In this document: in pieces, positions 11,712 to 24,104 of the stretch
Layout: every line of letters begins with the position of its first letter
Numbering within the stretch: position 1 is the first letter of the stretch
Assembly: GCF_018294505.1 (NCBI RefSeq)
Contig: NC_057808.1
Location: 224,809,684 to 224,873,683, forward strand
Direction: 5' to 3'
Source of the DNA: Triticum aestivum
Taxonomy: Eukaryota; Streptophyta; Magnoliopsida; Poales; Poaceae
DNA length: 64,000 bases
Position numbers and translations under genes: made by a program
Notes under the pieces: generated by a model
Told to the model about the DNA's origin: nothing
Seen by the model: only the letters and a program-made list of their open reading frames with translations
Databases searched by the model: none

Positions 11712-13365
11712 TGTTGGAAATATGCCCTAGAGGCAATAATAAAATGGTGACTATTGTATTTCCTTGTTCATGATAATTGTCTATTGTTCATGCTACAATT
11801 GTATTAACTGGAAACCGTAATACATGTGTGAATACATAGACCAGAACATGTCCCTAGTGAGCCTCTAGTTGACTAGCTCGTTGATCAATAGATGGTTATG
11901 GTTTCCTGACCATGGACATTAGATGTCATTAATAACAGGATCACATCATTAGGAGAATGATGTGATGGACAAGACCCAATCCTAAGCATAGCACAAGATC
12001 GTGTAGTTTATTTGCTAGAAGCTTTTCTAATGTCAAGTATCATTTCCTTAGACCATGAGATTGTGAAACTCCCGGATACCGTAGGAATTCTTTGGGTGTA
12101 CCAAACATCACAACGTAACTGGGTGGCCAGGTATCTCCGAAAGTGTATGTTGGGTTGGCACGAATCGAGACTGGGATTTGTCACTCCGTATGACGGAGAG
12201 GTATCTCTGGGCCCACTCGGTAATGCATCATCCTAATGAGCTCAATGTGACTAAGTAGTTAGCCGTGGGATCATGCATTATGAAACGAGTAAAGTGACTT
12301 GCCGGTAACGAGATTGAACAAGGTATTGGGATACCGACGATTGAATCTCGGGCAAGTAACGTACCGATTGACAAAGGGAATTGTATACAGGATTGATTGA
12401 ATCCCCGACATCGTGGTTCATCTGATGAGATCATCGTGGAACATGTGGGATCCAACATGGGTATCCAGATCCCGTTGTTGGTTATTGGCCAGAGAGCTGT
12501 CTCGGTCATGTCTGCATGATTCCCGAACAAGTAGGGTCTACACACTTCATGATTCCCGAATGCTGTTCAGAGTCCCGGATGAGATCCCGGACATCACGAG
12601 GAGTTCCGGAGGTAAAGATTTATATATGGGAAGTCCTATTTTGGCCACCGGAAAATGTTCGGGATTCTTTGGTATTGTACCGGGAAGGTTCTAGAAGGTT
12701 CCGGAGTGGGGCCCACCTGCATGGTGGGCCCACATGAACGTGGGTAGTGGGGGCAAGGCCCCACACCCCTGGTCAAGGCACACCAAGATCCTCCCTTAGA
12801 AGGAATAAGATCAAGATCCCTAAAAAAGGGGGATAACAATCGGTGGGGAAGGGAAATGATGGGATTTCTTTCCCCCACCTTTGCCAACGCCCCAATGGAC
12901 TTGGAGGGCAAGAAACCAGCCCCCTCCACCCCTATATATAGTGGGGAGGTGCATGGGCGCCGCAGCCCTTCCCCTGGCGCAGCCCTCTCCCTCCCCAACA
13001 CCTCCTCCTCCGTAGTGCTTGGCGGAGCCCTGCCGGAGAACTGCAAGCTCCACCACCACGCCGTCGTGCTGCCGGAGCTCTCCCTCAACTTCTCCTCTCC
13101 CCTTGCTGGATCAAGAAGGAGGAGACGTCCCCGGGCTGTACGTGTGTTGAACGTGGAGGCGCTGTTGTTCGACGCTTAGATCGGAATCAACCGCGATATG
13201 AATCGCTGCGAGTACGACTCCTTCATCCACGTTCTTGTAACGCTTCCACATCGCGATCTTCAAGGGTATGAAGATGCACTCCCCTCTCTCTCGTTGCTAG
13301 TCTCTCCATAGATTGATCTTGGTGATGCGTAGAATTTTTTTTAATTCCTGCAATGATCCCCAACA
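11712..13365 (+). repeat. 5' LTR of Angela element 1
   Basis: 1,654 bp, 66 bp shorter than its partner. Three gaps explain most of this: about 16 bp after 12131, about 42 bp near 12550 and 10 bp near 12610. A TATA box (ctatatata) lies at about 12932-12940 in the LTR promoter position. Confidence 0.93.
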
Positions 13366-13380
13366 GTGGCATCATGAGCT
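13366..13380 (+). other. Primer-binding site of Angela element 1
   Basis: tggcatcatgagc begins one base after the LTR. It resembles the initiator-methionine tRNA primer site of copia elements with changes. Confidence 0.75.
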
Positions 13381-14664
13381 AGGTCTATGCGTTGTTTCTA
13401 TGCACGAGTAGAACACAAGTTGTTGTGGGTGTCGATTTTGTCAATTTATTTGCCGTTACTAGTCTTATCTTGATTCGGCAGCATCGTGGGATGAAGCGGC
13501 CCGGACCGACCTTACACGTACGCTTACGTGAGACGGGTTCCACCGACTGACATGCACTAGTTGCATAAGGTGGCTAGCGGGTGTCTGTCTCTCCCACTTT
13601 AGTCGGATCGGATTCGATGAAAAGGGTCCTTATGAAGGGTAAATAGAAATTGGCATATCACGTTGTGGTTTTGGCGTAGGTAAGAAACGTTCTTGCTAGA
13701 AACCTATAGCAGCCACGTAAAAACTTGCAACAACAATTAGAGGACGTCTAACTTGTTCTTGCAGCATATGCCGTGTGATGTGATATGGCCAAAAGGATGT
13801 GATGAATGATATATGTGATGTATGAGATTGATCATGTTCTTGTAATAGGAATCACGACTTGCATGTCGATGAGTATGACAACCGGCAGGAGCCATAGGAG
13901 TTGTCTTAATTTTTTATATGACCTGCATGTTAATGAAAACGCCATGTAATTACTTTACTTTATTGCTAACCGTTAGCCATAGTAGTAGAAGTAATAGTTG
14001 GTGAGACAACTTCATGAAGACACGCTGATGGAGATCATGGTGTCATGCCGGTGACGATGATGATCATGGCGCCCCGAAGATGGAGATCAAAAGGAGAAAA
14101 ATGATATTGGCCATATCATGTCACTATTTGATTGCATGTGATGTTTATCATGTTTTTACATCTTATTTGCTTAGAACGACGGTAGCATAAATAAGATGAT
14201 CCCTCATAAAATTTCAAGAAAGTGTTCCCCCTAACTGTGCACCGTTGCGAAAGTTCGTTGTTTCGAAGCACCACGTGATGATCGGGTGTGATAGATTCTA
14301 ACGTTCGCATACAACGGGTGTAAGCCAGATTTACACATGCAAAACACTTAGGTTGACTTGATGAGCCTAGCATGTACAGACATGGCCTCGGAACACAAGA
14401 GACCGAAAGGTCGAACATGAGTCATATAGTGGATACGATCAACATGAAGATGTTCACCGATGATGACTAGTCCGTCTCACGTGATGATCGGACACGGCCT
14501 AGTTGACTCGGATCATGTATCACTTAGATGACTAGAGGGATGTCTATCTGAGTGGGAGTTCATTAAATAATTTGATTAGATGAACTTAATTATCATGAAC
14601 ATAGTCAAAAGGTCTTTGCAAATTATGTCGTAGCTCACACTTTGGTTCTACTATTTTAGATTTG

Positions 14665-17600
14665 TTCCTAGAGAAATTTAGTTGAGAGTTGACAGTAGCA
14701 ATTATGCGGACTGGTCCGTAAACTGAGGATTGTCCTCATTGCTGCGCAGAAGGATTATGTCCTTAATGCACCGCTCAGTGTGCTGAACCTCGAGGGTCGG
14801 TTGTGGATGTTGCGAACATGTGACATACACGTTTTGATGACTACATGATAGTTCAGTGTGTAATGCTAAATGGTTTAGAATTGAGGCACCAAAGACATTT
14901 TTGAAACATCGCAGAACATATGAGATGTTCCAAGGACTGAAATTGGGATTTCAGGCTAGTGCCCATGTCAAGAGGTATGAGACCTCTGACAAGTTTCTTA
15001 AGCCTGCAAACTAAGGAGAAAAGCTCAATCGTTGAGCATGTGCTCAGATTGTATGAGTACTACAATCGCTTGAATCGAGTGTGAGTTAATCTTCCAGATG
15101 AGATAGTGATGGTTCTCCAAAGTCACTGCCACCAAGCTACTAGAGCTTCGTGATGAACTATAACATATCAGGGATAGATATGATGATCCTTGAGCTATTC
15201 GCAACACCGCAAAAGTAGAAATCAAATAGGAGCATCAATTGTTGATGGTTAGTAAAACCACTAGTTTCAAGAAGGGCAAGGGCAAGAAAGGGATACTTCA
15301 TGAAATGGCAAATCAGTTGCTGCTCTAGTGAAGAAACTCAAGGTTGAACCCAAACCCGAGACTAAGTGCTTCTGAAATGAGGGGAACGGTCACTAAAGCA
15401 GAATTACCCTAGATACTTGGTAGATGAGAGGGCTGGCAAGGCCGATAGAAGTATATTGGATATACATTATAATGTGTACTTTACTAGTACTCCTAGTAGC
15501 ACCAGGGTATTAAATAATGGTTCGGTTTCTAAGTGGTAGTAACTCGAAATAAAAAGCTACGGAATAAATGGAGACTAGCTGAAGGTGAGATGACGATATG
15601 TGTTGGAAGTGTTTCCAAGGTTGATGCGATCAAGCATCGCATGCTCCCTCTACCATCGAGATTGGTGTTAAACCTAAATAATTTTTATTTGGTGTTTGCG
15701 TTGAGCATAGACATGATTGGGTTATGTTTGTCGCAATAGGGTTATTCATTTAAGGAGAATAATGGTTACTCTGTTTATTTGAATAATACCTTCAATGGTC
15801 TTGCACCTAAAATGAATGGTTCATTGAATCTCGATCGTAGTGATACACATGTTCCAAAAGATATAAGATAGTAATGATAGTACCACATACTTGTGGCACT
15901 GCCATTTCAGTCATATTGGTATAAAACACATGAAGAAGCTCCATGTTGATGGATCTTTGGACTCACTCGTTTTTGAAAAGTTTGAGACATGCGAACCATG
16001 TCTATTGGTTTATACGCATGAAGAAACTCCATGCAGATGGATCGTTTGGACTCACTTGATTTTGAATCACTTGAGACATGCAAATAATACCACATGGGCA
16101 AGATGACTGAAAGGCCTCGTTTTCAATGAGATGAAACAAGAGAGCAACTTGTTGGAAGTAATACATTTGATGTGTGCAATCCAATGAGTGCTGAGGCACG
16201 CAGTGAATATCATTATGCTCTTACTTCACAGATGATTTGAGTAGATTCTAAGTATATTTACTTGATGAAACACAAGTCTGAATTATTGAAAGGTTCAAGT
16301 AATTTCATAGTGAAGTTGAAGATCGTTGTGACAAGAGGATAAAATGTCTATGATATGATCATAGAGATGAATATCAGAGTTACGTGTTTTGTACAAAATT
16401 AAGACATTGTGGAAATTGTTTCACAACTAATGCCTCCTGGAACACCATAGTGTGATGGTGTGTCTGAACATCATAGCTGCACCCTATTGGATGTGGTGCA
16501 AACCATGATGTCTCTTATCGAATTACCACTATTGTTTATTGGTTAGGCATTAGAGGCAACCGCATTCACTTTAAATAGGGCACCACGTAATTCCGTTGAG
16601 ATGACACCGTATGTACTATGGTTTAGAGAAACCTAAGCTGTCATTTCTTAAAAGTTTGGGGCTGCGACGCTTATGTGAAAAGGGTTTAGCCTGATAAGCT
16701 CGAACCCAAAGCGGATAAATGTATCTTCATAGGACACCCAAAACAGTTGGTATACCTCCTATTTCGGATCCGGAAGCAAAAGTGATTGTTTCTAGAAATG
16801 GGTCCTTTCTCGAGGAAATCTCGAAAGAATTGGGTGGGAGGATGGTGGAGACTTGATGAGGTTATTGAACCGTCACTTCAACCAGTGTGTAGCAGGGCAC
16901 AGGAAGTTGTTCCTGTAGCGCCTACACCAATTGAAGTGGAAGCTGATGATAGTGATCATGAAACTTCGGATCAAGTCACTACCAAACCTCATAGGTCGAC
17001 AAGGATGCGTACTATTTTAGAGTGGTACGTAATCATGCCTTGGAGGTCATGTTGGTAGACAACAATGAACCTACGAGCTATGGAGAAACGATGGTGGGCC
17101 CGGATTCCGACAAATGGCTCGAGGCCATAAAATCCGAGAGGATCCATGTGTGAAAACAAAGTATAGACTTTGGAAGAACTACTTGATGGTCGTAAGGCTA
17201 CTGGGTACAGATGGATTTTAAAAGGAAGACGGACAATGATGGTAAGTATCACCATTAAGAAAGCTTGACTTGTCGTTAAGACGTTTTCCGACAAGTTCAA
17301 GGAGTTGACTACGGTGAGACTTTCTCACTCATAGCAATGCTAAGAGTTTGTTGGAATTGTATTAGCAGTTACTGCATTATTTATGAAATCTTGCAGATAG
17401 GATGTCAAAACATTGCTTCCTCGACAATTTTCTTGAGGAAAGATTGTATGTGATACAACCAGAAGGTTTTTGTCAATCCTAAAAGATGCTAACAAGTATG
17501 CAAAGCTCCAGCAATCCTTCTAAGGACTGAAGTACGTATCTCGGAGTTGGAATATACGCTTTGATGAAATGATCAAAGATTTTGGGTTTATACAAAGTTT

Positions 17601-18400
17601 ATGAGAAACTTGTATTTCCAAAGGAGTGGGAGCACTATAGAATTTCTGATGAGTATATGTTGTCGACATATTCTTGATCAGAAATGATGTAGAATTTCTG
17701 GAAAGCATATAGGGTTATTTGAAAAGTGTTTTTCAATGGAAAACATGGATTAAGCTACTTGAACATTGAGCATCAAGATCTATAAGGATAGATCAAAAAC
17801 GCTTAATCGTACATTCAAATGAATACATACCGTGAGAAGATTTTGAAGGAGTTCAAATAGATCAGCAAAGAAGGAGTTCTTGGCTGTGTTATAAGGTGTG
17901 AGCATTGAGTAAGACTCAAGATCTGACCACGGCAGAAGAGAGAGAAAGGACGAAGGTCGTCCCCTATGCTTTAGACGTAGGCTCTACAGTATGCTATGCT
18001 GTGTACCACACCTGAAGTGTGCCTTGCCATGAGTCAATCAAGGGGTACAAGAGTGATCCAGGAATGGATCACATGACAACGGTCAAACTTATCCTTAGTA
18101 ACTAGTGGACTAAGGAATTTTCTCGATTATGGAGGTGGTAAAAGAGTTCGTCGTAAAGGGTTACGTCGATGCAAACTTTGACACTAATCCGGATGACTCT
18201 GAGTAGTAAACCAGATTCGTATAGTAGCGCAGTTATTTGGAATAGCTCCAAGTAGCGCATGGTAGCTGCATCTACAAGATGACATAGAGATTTGTAAAGC
18301 TCACACGGATCTGAAAGGTTCAGACCCGTTGACTAATAACCTCTCTCACAAGCGAGATATGATCAAACCCCATCGGTGTTGGATTCATTACAATCACATA
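14665..18400 (+). pseudogene. Decayed gag-pol of Angela element 1
   Basis: Remnants run in the family order: gag (about 14665-15240), a nucleocapsid and protease region (15240-15720), GAG-pre-integrase (WHCHFSHIGIKHMKKLH at about 15893), integrase (16150-16800), a linker (16786-17058) and reverse transcriptase/RNase H (17090-18390). No frame is longer than about 90 codons. The catalytic reverse transcriptase motif is destroyed near 17660. About 200 bp of RNase H appear to be deleted near 18270, where the text jumps from a tagctgcatctaca string to gacatagagatttg. A short internal duplication is present at 15925-16090. Confidence 0.85.
15925..16090 (+). repeat. Internal duplication of about 88 bp in Angela element 1
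   Basis: A segment starting acacatgaagaagctccatg (about 15926) recurs as acgcatgaagaaactccatg (about 16014). Both copies carry tggatcNtttggactcact and tttgagacatgc-like strings. The intact relatives in this window have this pre-integrase segment once. Confidence 0.7.
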
Positions 18401-18430
18401 GTGATGTGAACTAGATTATTGACTCTAGTG

Positions 18431-18442
18431 CAAGTGGGAGAC
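18431..18442 (+). other. Polypurine tract of Angela element 1
   Basis: caagtgggagac lies directly before the 3' LTR start at 18443. It is the plus-strand primer in LTR elements. Confidence 0.8.
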
Positions 18443-20162
18443 TGTTGGAAATATGCCCTAGAGGCAATAATAAAATGGTTATTATTGTATTTCCTTGTTC
18501 ATGATAATTGTCTATTGTTCATGCTACAATTGTATTAACTGTAAACCGTAATACATGTGTGAATACATAGACCACAACATGTCCCTAGTGAGTCTCTAGT
18601 TGACTAGCTCGTTGATCAAAAGATGGTTATGGTTTCCTGACCATGGACATTAGATGTCATTGATAACGGGATCACATCATTAGGAGAATGATGTGATGGA
18701 CAAGACCCAATCCTAAGCATAGCACAAGATCGTGTAGTTTGTTTGCTAGAAGCTTTTCTAATGTCAAGTATCATTTCCTTAGACCATGAGATTGTACAAC
18801 TCCCGGGTACCGTAGGAATGCTTTGGGTGTACCAAACGTCACAACGTAACTGGGTGGCTATAAAGGTGCACTACAGGTATCTCCGAAAGTGTCTGTTGGG
18901 TTGGCACGAATCGAGACAGGGATTTGTCACTCCGTATGACGGAGAGGTATCTCTGGGCCCACTCGGTAATGCATCATCATAATGGGCTCAATGTGACTAC
19001 GTAGTTAGTCGCGGGATCATGCATTACAAAATGAGTAAAGTGACTTGCCGGTAACGAGATTGAACAAGGTATTGGGATACCGACGATCGAATCTCGGGCA
19101 AGTAACATACCGATTGACAAAGGGAATTGTATACAGGATTGATTGAATCCCCGACATCGTGGTTCATCCGATGAGATCATCGTGGAACATGTGGGAGCCA
19201 ACATGGGTATCCAGATCCCGATGTTGGTTATTGGTTAGAGAGCTGTCTCGGTCATGTTTGCATGATTCCCGAACCCGTAGGGTCTACACACTTAAGGTTC
19301 GGTGACGCTAGAGTTGTTATGGGAATTAGTGTGCAGTTACCGAATGTTGTTCGGAGTCCCGGATGAGATCCCGGATGTCACGAGGAGTTCCGGAATGGTC
19401 CGGAGGTAAAGATTTATATATGGGAAGTCCTATTTTGGCCACCGGAAAATGTTCGGGATTTTTCGGTATTGTACCGGGAAGGTTCTAGAAGGTTCCGGAG
19501 TGGGGCCCACCTGCATGGGGGGCCCACATGAACGTGGGTAGTGGGGGCAAGGCCCCACACCCCTGGTCAAGGCGCACCAAGATCCTCCCTTAGAAGGAAT
19601 AAGATCAAGATCCCTAAAAAAGGGGGATAACAATCGGTGGGGAAGGGAAATGATGGGATTTCTTTCCCCCACCTTTGCCAACGCCCCAATGGACTTGGAC
19701 GGCAAGAAACCAGCCCCCTCCACCCCTATATATAGTGGGGAGGCACATGGGAGCCACAGCCCTTCCCTTGGCGCAGCCCTCTCCCTCCCCAACACCTCCT
19801 CCTTCGTAGTAGTGCTTGGCGAAGCCCTGCCGGAGAACTGCAAGCTCCACCACCACGCCGTCGTGCTGCCGGAGCTCTCCCTCAACTTCTCCTCTCCCCT
19901 TGCTGGATCAAGAAGGAGGAGACGTCCCCGGGCTGTACGTGTGTTAAACGCGGAGGCGCCGTTGTTCGGCGCTTAGATCGGAATCAACCGCGATCTGAAT
20001 CGCTGCGAGTACGACTCCTTCATCCGCGTTCTTGTAACGCTTCCACATCACGATCTTCAAGGGTATGAAGATGCACTCCCCTCTCTCTCGTTGCTAGTCT
20101 CTCCATAGATTGATCTTGGTGATGCGTAGACTTTTTTTTAATTTCTGCAATGATCCCCAACA
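18443..20162 (+). repeat. 3' LTR of Angela element 1
   Basis: 1,720 bp, starting tgttggaaat and ending ccccaaca, followed by the target duplication accgt. It retains the segments missing in the 5' LTR. TATA-like ctatatata lies at about 19728. Confidence 0.93.
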
Positions 20163-20167
20163 ACCGT

Positions 20168-20301
20168 CTGTTACAAGTTAGCCTCCTAGTTTTTTAAATT
20201 TTTTTGTTAAACGGATGAAATATCATTCGTATTATGTAAATTATATCTGAACTTCACCAAATTCCGCCAGACCAGTCTACAGACGGATACCATGTCTGAT
20301 A
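20168..20301. other. Short unassigned sequence between Angela 1 and the Harbinger end
   Basis: AT-rich, 134 bp. The string ccgtctgt (20164, partly target duplication) and acagacgg (about 20279) are inverted copies, which could mark a small MITE, but no clean ends can be set. Confidence 0.35.
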
Positions 20302-20531
20302 GGGGCAACTCCAATGCTAACCCTCAAATTTCCTCCTGCACCCGCCCACGAACAAGGGGGGGGGCAGTCCGCGGACAAGGATGCGGGAAACGACCATATA
20401 ATGCTATCCCATATCGCGCGCCGGATCACATGCCCGACCATAACCAAAAAAAGGCAAGTATGCTTAGTTTTTACATGCCCGGTCACAAAAGAATATTAGT
20501 CTGGCAGTTCATGCAAAAGCTTTTGATTTTA

Positions 20532-20698
20532 GGGTTTTTTACATCTGTGCCCCTGGTTCCTTAGCTCTACTCATTCATCCCCGCGCTCTTAACTTTTGCT
20601 CAATTTTCCCCACTCCCTTGCCAGAAACCCTCATAACTGGGCACAACGGACGTTACCGTCGGGTCAAAGGCTTGACCGTTAACTCTGACTAGTGGGGC
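20532..20698 (+). repeat. Left terminal inverted repeat of MULE 1
   Basis: Pairs with 34236-34402 on the other strand with roughly 85% identity by eye. The 9-bp duplication lies immediately to its left. Confidence 0.88.
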
Positions 20699-21429
20699 CA
20701 TGCTGGACTGCGCCGTCCATTTGACCTGACAAGTGGGGCCGCGTTGGGTGGTGTCGTTGTTCGACCGTTGGGCCGAGGTTTCGTTGGGCCGTCCCTTGCA
20801 TTAAACGTCTGCGCGCGCTGCCAGGACAGAAGCCTGCTATGCATGCACCCAGCAAACCCTGCCTGTATGTGTCGATCGAGCCTGCATGCACCGATGCCGC
20901 GATCCCATGATGCGCCGACCGAGCCTGCATGCGCCGATGCGTCCGCCACGATGCACTGACCGAGCAGCTTTTTGCACGCCAGCCGCCACGGATGCAGCGA
21001 CGGTCACTGCCGCTGGTTCCTCTCTTCTAGCCATGTGGCTACATATATGTGGCTTGTGTAAAAAAAGAGCCACTCCCTTGCTTCGTTGTACTCATTCATC
21101 CCTACTAACAAAGTTTGCTTGCATGCAGTAGGTGGTTACTAACAAGGGAACCCTACTAACAAGGCGAGCTTTGTAAGAAAATAATCAACAAATATGGAGT
21201 CCCAATATGTAGATAGGGCCAACAAGCCCATAGCACGATCACATAGCTCAAACTAGGAAGAACTCCCATAATAATAGATAGAAAACTTAATAAGAAAAGG
21301 GCCAACAAGCCCAAAGCAACTCCAACATAGTTCAATTACAACTTAACATAACATAGACTAAAAAAAGATAGAGGGTTTAGAACCCTAGCCGCCGCCTTCT
21401 CCACCTCGCTCCTCATCCGGGCGCCCTTT

Positions 21430-21842
21430 TCACTTCTCCTCCGGGGCGTTGTCGATGGGGTACGGAAGAGTGTGCATGCGCGTCGCGGTGGGGAAGATGT
21501 TGTTGTACTCCGTGAACCTGTTGTGGGTGGTGAAAGCGATGAACTCGGAGCCACACCAAAACACCCGGCCGAGGAGGTAGAAGGCGTCGAATGTGTTGGT
21601 GAAGTGGGCAAGGAGAGCAACCACCACCCGGTTTGGATGACCTCCTCAACGCGGAACATCGTTGGAGATCCCCTCGGGAGGTGGTGGTAGCCGGACGCGA
21701 GGAAGAACTCGGTGAAGTTCCTTGCGGTCCTTAGCCTTGATATCGCCCACACACGTAGTGTGCGATCAACGTACACGCCGGTAGGGTAGAGTCTCTCCGG
21801 CACGGTGGGTGGGAAGCGGTAGGTTGGTCTGGTGTACTTCAT
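21430..21842 (-). pseudogene. Short gene of unknown function, one-base frameshift
   Basis: An ATG at 21842 in good context (agccATGaag) opens a frame coding MKYTRPTYRFPPTVPERLY and on to HHLPRGSPTMFRVEEVIQTG. At about 21620 the sensible protein continues in another frame (VVALLAHFTNTFDAFYLLG to a stop at 21430). The string accgggtggtggttgct would be restored by one extra G, so a single-base deletion is likely. The inferred intact product is about 138 residues, with an aromatic, partly hydrophobic C-terminal half and a tail ending PEEK. A pyrimidine-rich leader and a tatttaa-like box (about 21930) lie upstream. I do not recognise the family. It lies within MULE 1 next to the zf-XS-like gene on the same strand. 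Confidence 0.5.
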
Positions 21843-21899
21843 GGCTGAGGGATGTGCAGAAGACGGAGAAGGGGTCGAAGAGCAAGAATGGCAGATGGA

Positions 21900-23910
21900 T
21901 GAGGGATGACAGAGGCAGAGGGTGGCTTAAATAGCCGTAGTGCTACATGTTATTTGGCCGTGGCAATAACGGGTCAAATGCGAAGTTAGTAGCCCATTTT
22001 CAAACCCACGGCAGCATCGGGAGTGTACACGCGTGGGAAAAGATGGTTTGAAAAAAAAGAAAAACAAGCTAATTGCACGCGTGGGAATCCGTGGCCAAAC
22101 CTTATATTATATGAACAAAATGAGACAATTTTTGAAGAGCTTGTGGCCATTTTGAATGATAAAAATAATTTGGCCATTAAAAATTTGGTCATTTTGCATG
22201 ATAAAAAGAGATAGAGGGCTTGTGGCCATTATACAAATGCAAAATGACCCATTTTTTGATAGTTTGTGGCCATTTTACATGATAAAAATAAATTTAGCCC
22301 TTATAAATTTGGTCATTTTACATTTGTATAGAACAAAAAGAACGATGCAAAAACAGAGAAAACGATGCAAAAAATGATGCAAAAATACAGAGCCAGCACG
22401 TTCACAAAAACACAGAGCAAACGATGCAAAAAACGACGCAATTCGACGGCCCAACCAGAGCTTGGTTTCCTTTTGGGCCCAATAACAACGTTTTTTTCAC
22501 GGAGTTAGTGGTGGGCGAGCAGCCGAGCAGAACCAATAGGATCGCCTCTCGCGGATCGCCCCATGATCCAACGATGCGGATCCGTCCTTGTGATACAACG
22601 GCGCGGAGCCTGCACACAGCCAGCCCACCTAGTTCCTTCTAGAAGACCAGATCTGAGGGCTGTTGCTTGGCGCGAGGGTATGATCGGACGGCTGACGTTG
22701 GGAGCTAGGGTTAGGCGAAACCCCGCGGGGTTTAGAGGGGTTTTGAGCTGGTCAACAGGGTTTCGAAGGCTTTGACTGAGCATAACTAATTTAAAAAAAT
22801 CAAAAAAATATGAAACCTTTGCCGTCCGTCATTTTATAAGACAAACTAACGAGGAAAATACTAAACTTTGTCTATGGTCATTTTCATGAAAAAACCCTAG
22901 CTGGCACGATCGAGGTCAAATGAGCACCATTAATTTTAAAAAAATCAAAAACATATAAAACCTACTCACAATGTTGTCTTATGTGACATGTTACCAACCA
23001 AAAATCATAAACTTGCTCTATGGTCATTTTCATGAGAATACCCTCACACATATGTGCTATCATGTACATGATTTCATAGAGTTCAAGGAGAGGACGTGGT
23101 GTTACCTTCTGTTTTTGGAAAAATTAAAAAAAATCAAAAAAACATAAAAGCTTTATTTTAAAGTGAATAAGAAGGATCTGAAGTTAGTTTTCTGTTTTCA
23201 TATTTCAAAATGTGTTTTTAATAGTTTTTATATTAAAGCATATGTTTTCAAAAGAAAATGTAAAAATATGAAGATTAATTTAAAAATAATAAACTTGGCC
23301 TATAGTTTTATATTAATGTTGTCTTATGTGACATGTTACCAACCAAAAATCATAAACTTGTCCTATGGTCATTTTCATGAGAAAACCTTCACACATATGA
23401 GCTATCACCTACAAGATTTCATAGAGTTCAAAATTCTTTGACCTCCTCTAAATCACCTCAAATTTTGCACACATGATCTCCTACACAAACATAGATAGTT
23501 GATAATACATCTTCATTAAAATGTTGTTTTTTGCTCTGTTATTGGAATATTTGATAAAAGGGAACCCTTGATAAAACACTCTATGAAATCTTGTTTCAGT
23601 GTTTTGAACTATGAAGATTTGCAGATAAATTTAAAAACAAATCATAGCAGATAAATTTTCATGAGAAAACCTTCACACATATGAAGATTTGCAGCATATG
23701 TGTGATCATTGCAGCACCTGAACTTTGAAAACACTAAAACAAATCATAGCAGATAAATTTAAAAACACATAAATACCCAACATAGATAGCCACATGCATA
23801 TAAAATTCATCCAACCACCAAAAGGTAACCCACATCCTGTTCACAAACATAGTTCACCCACATAGTTCAGCAAACAACCTAAAGTACTTAAAACATATCA
23901 TAACATCATA
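21900..23910. other. MULE 1 interior, noncoding, with internal direct repeats
   Basis: AT-rich sequence with recurring short phrases such as tttggtcattttgcatgata and ttgtggccatttt (22100-22330). A GC-rich block lies at 22430-22770, where only short unconvincing frames occur. A direct repeat of about 113 bp is listed separately. It may include 3' flanking sequence of the zf-XS-like gene. Confidence 0.45.
22971..23432 (+). repeat. Direct repeat pair, about 113 bp each
   Basis: gttgtcttatgtgacatgtt and the following text to gatttcatagagttcaa occur at 22971-23084 and again at 23319-23432. Spacing is about 348 bp and differences are few. Confidence 0.85.
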
Positions 23911-24104
23911 ACATCAGGGGAAGGAGGGAGAGAGGACTTTGGCTAGGGCAGCATGCTGCCCCATGATCATGTAGTCCTCGCCGTGGATGGCCACATCTTC
24001 TGCATGAGCTAGAAGGTGAACGAAGCGGCCGGACTTTGGCTTTGGCTTGGTGGCGCAGTAAGGGCAGCGCCAAGTTTTGTTCTTGCTCTTGTAGTAGTAA
24101 TCCA

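Larger units (their letters stand above)
11712..20162 (+). mobile_element. Angela-type Ty1-copia retrotransposon 1, complete but decayed
   Basis: Both LTRs start tgttggaaatatgccctaga and end ccccaaca. The element is flanked by the 5-bp target duplication accgt at 11707-11711 and 20163-20167. The primer site tggcatcatgagc follows the 5' LTR at 13367, and a purine-rich tract (caagtgggag) precedes the 3' LTR. Total length is 8,451 bp, close to the usual size of the family. The gag-pol region is broken by many stops, frameshifts and deletions, so the copy can only move with help. It lies next to the remains of the truncated copia element. Angela family assignment is from memory of the LTR. Confidence 0.93.

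Noticed and set aside
12636..13179. 100-150-codon frames on both strands in Angela LTRs
   Set aside because: They recur in every Angela LTR and overlap the LTR promoter and leader. They are composition artefacts.
20164..20288. Possible MITE defined by ccgtctgt and acagacgg
   Set aside because: The left copy overlaps the Angela target duplication, the stem is only 8 bp, and no flanking duplication is seen.
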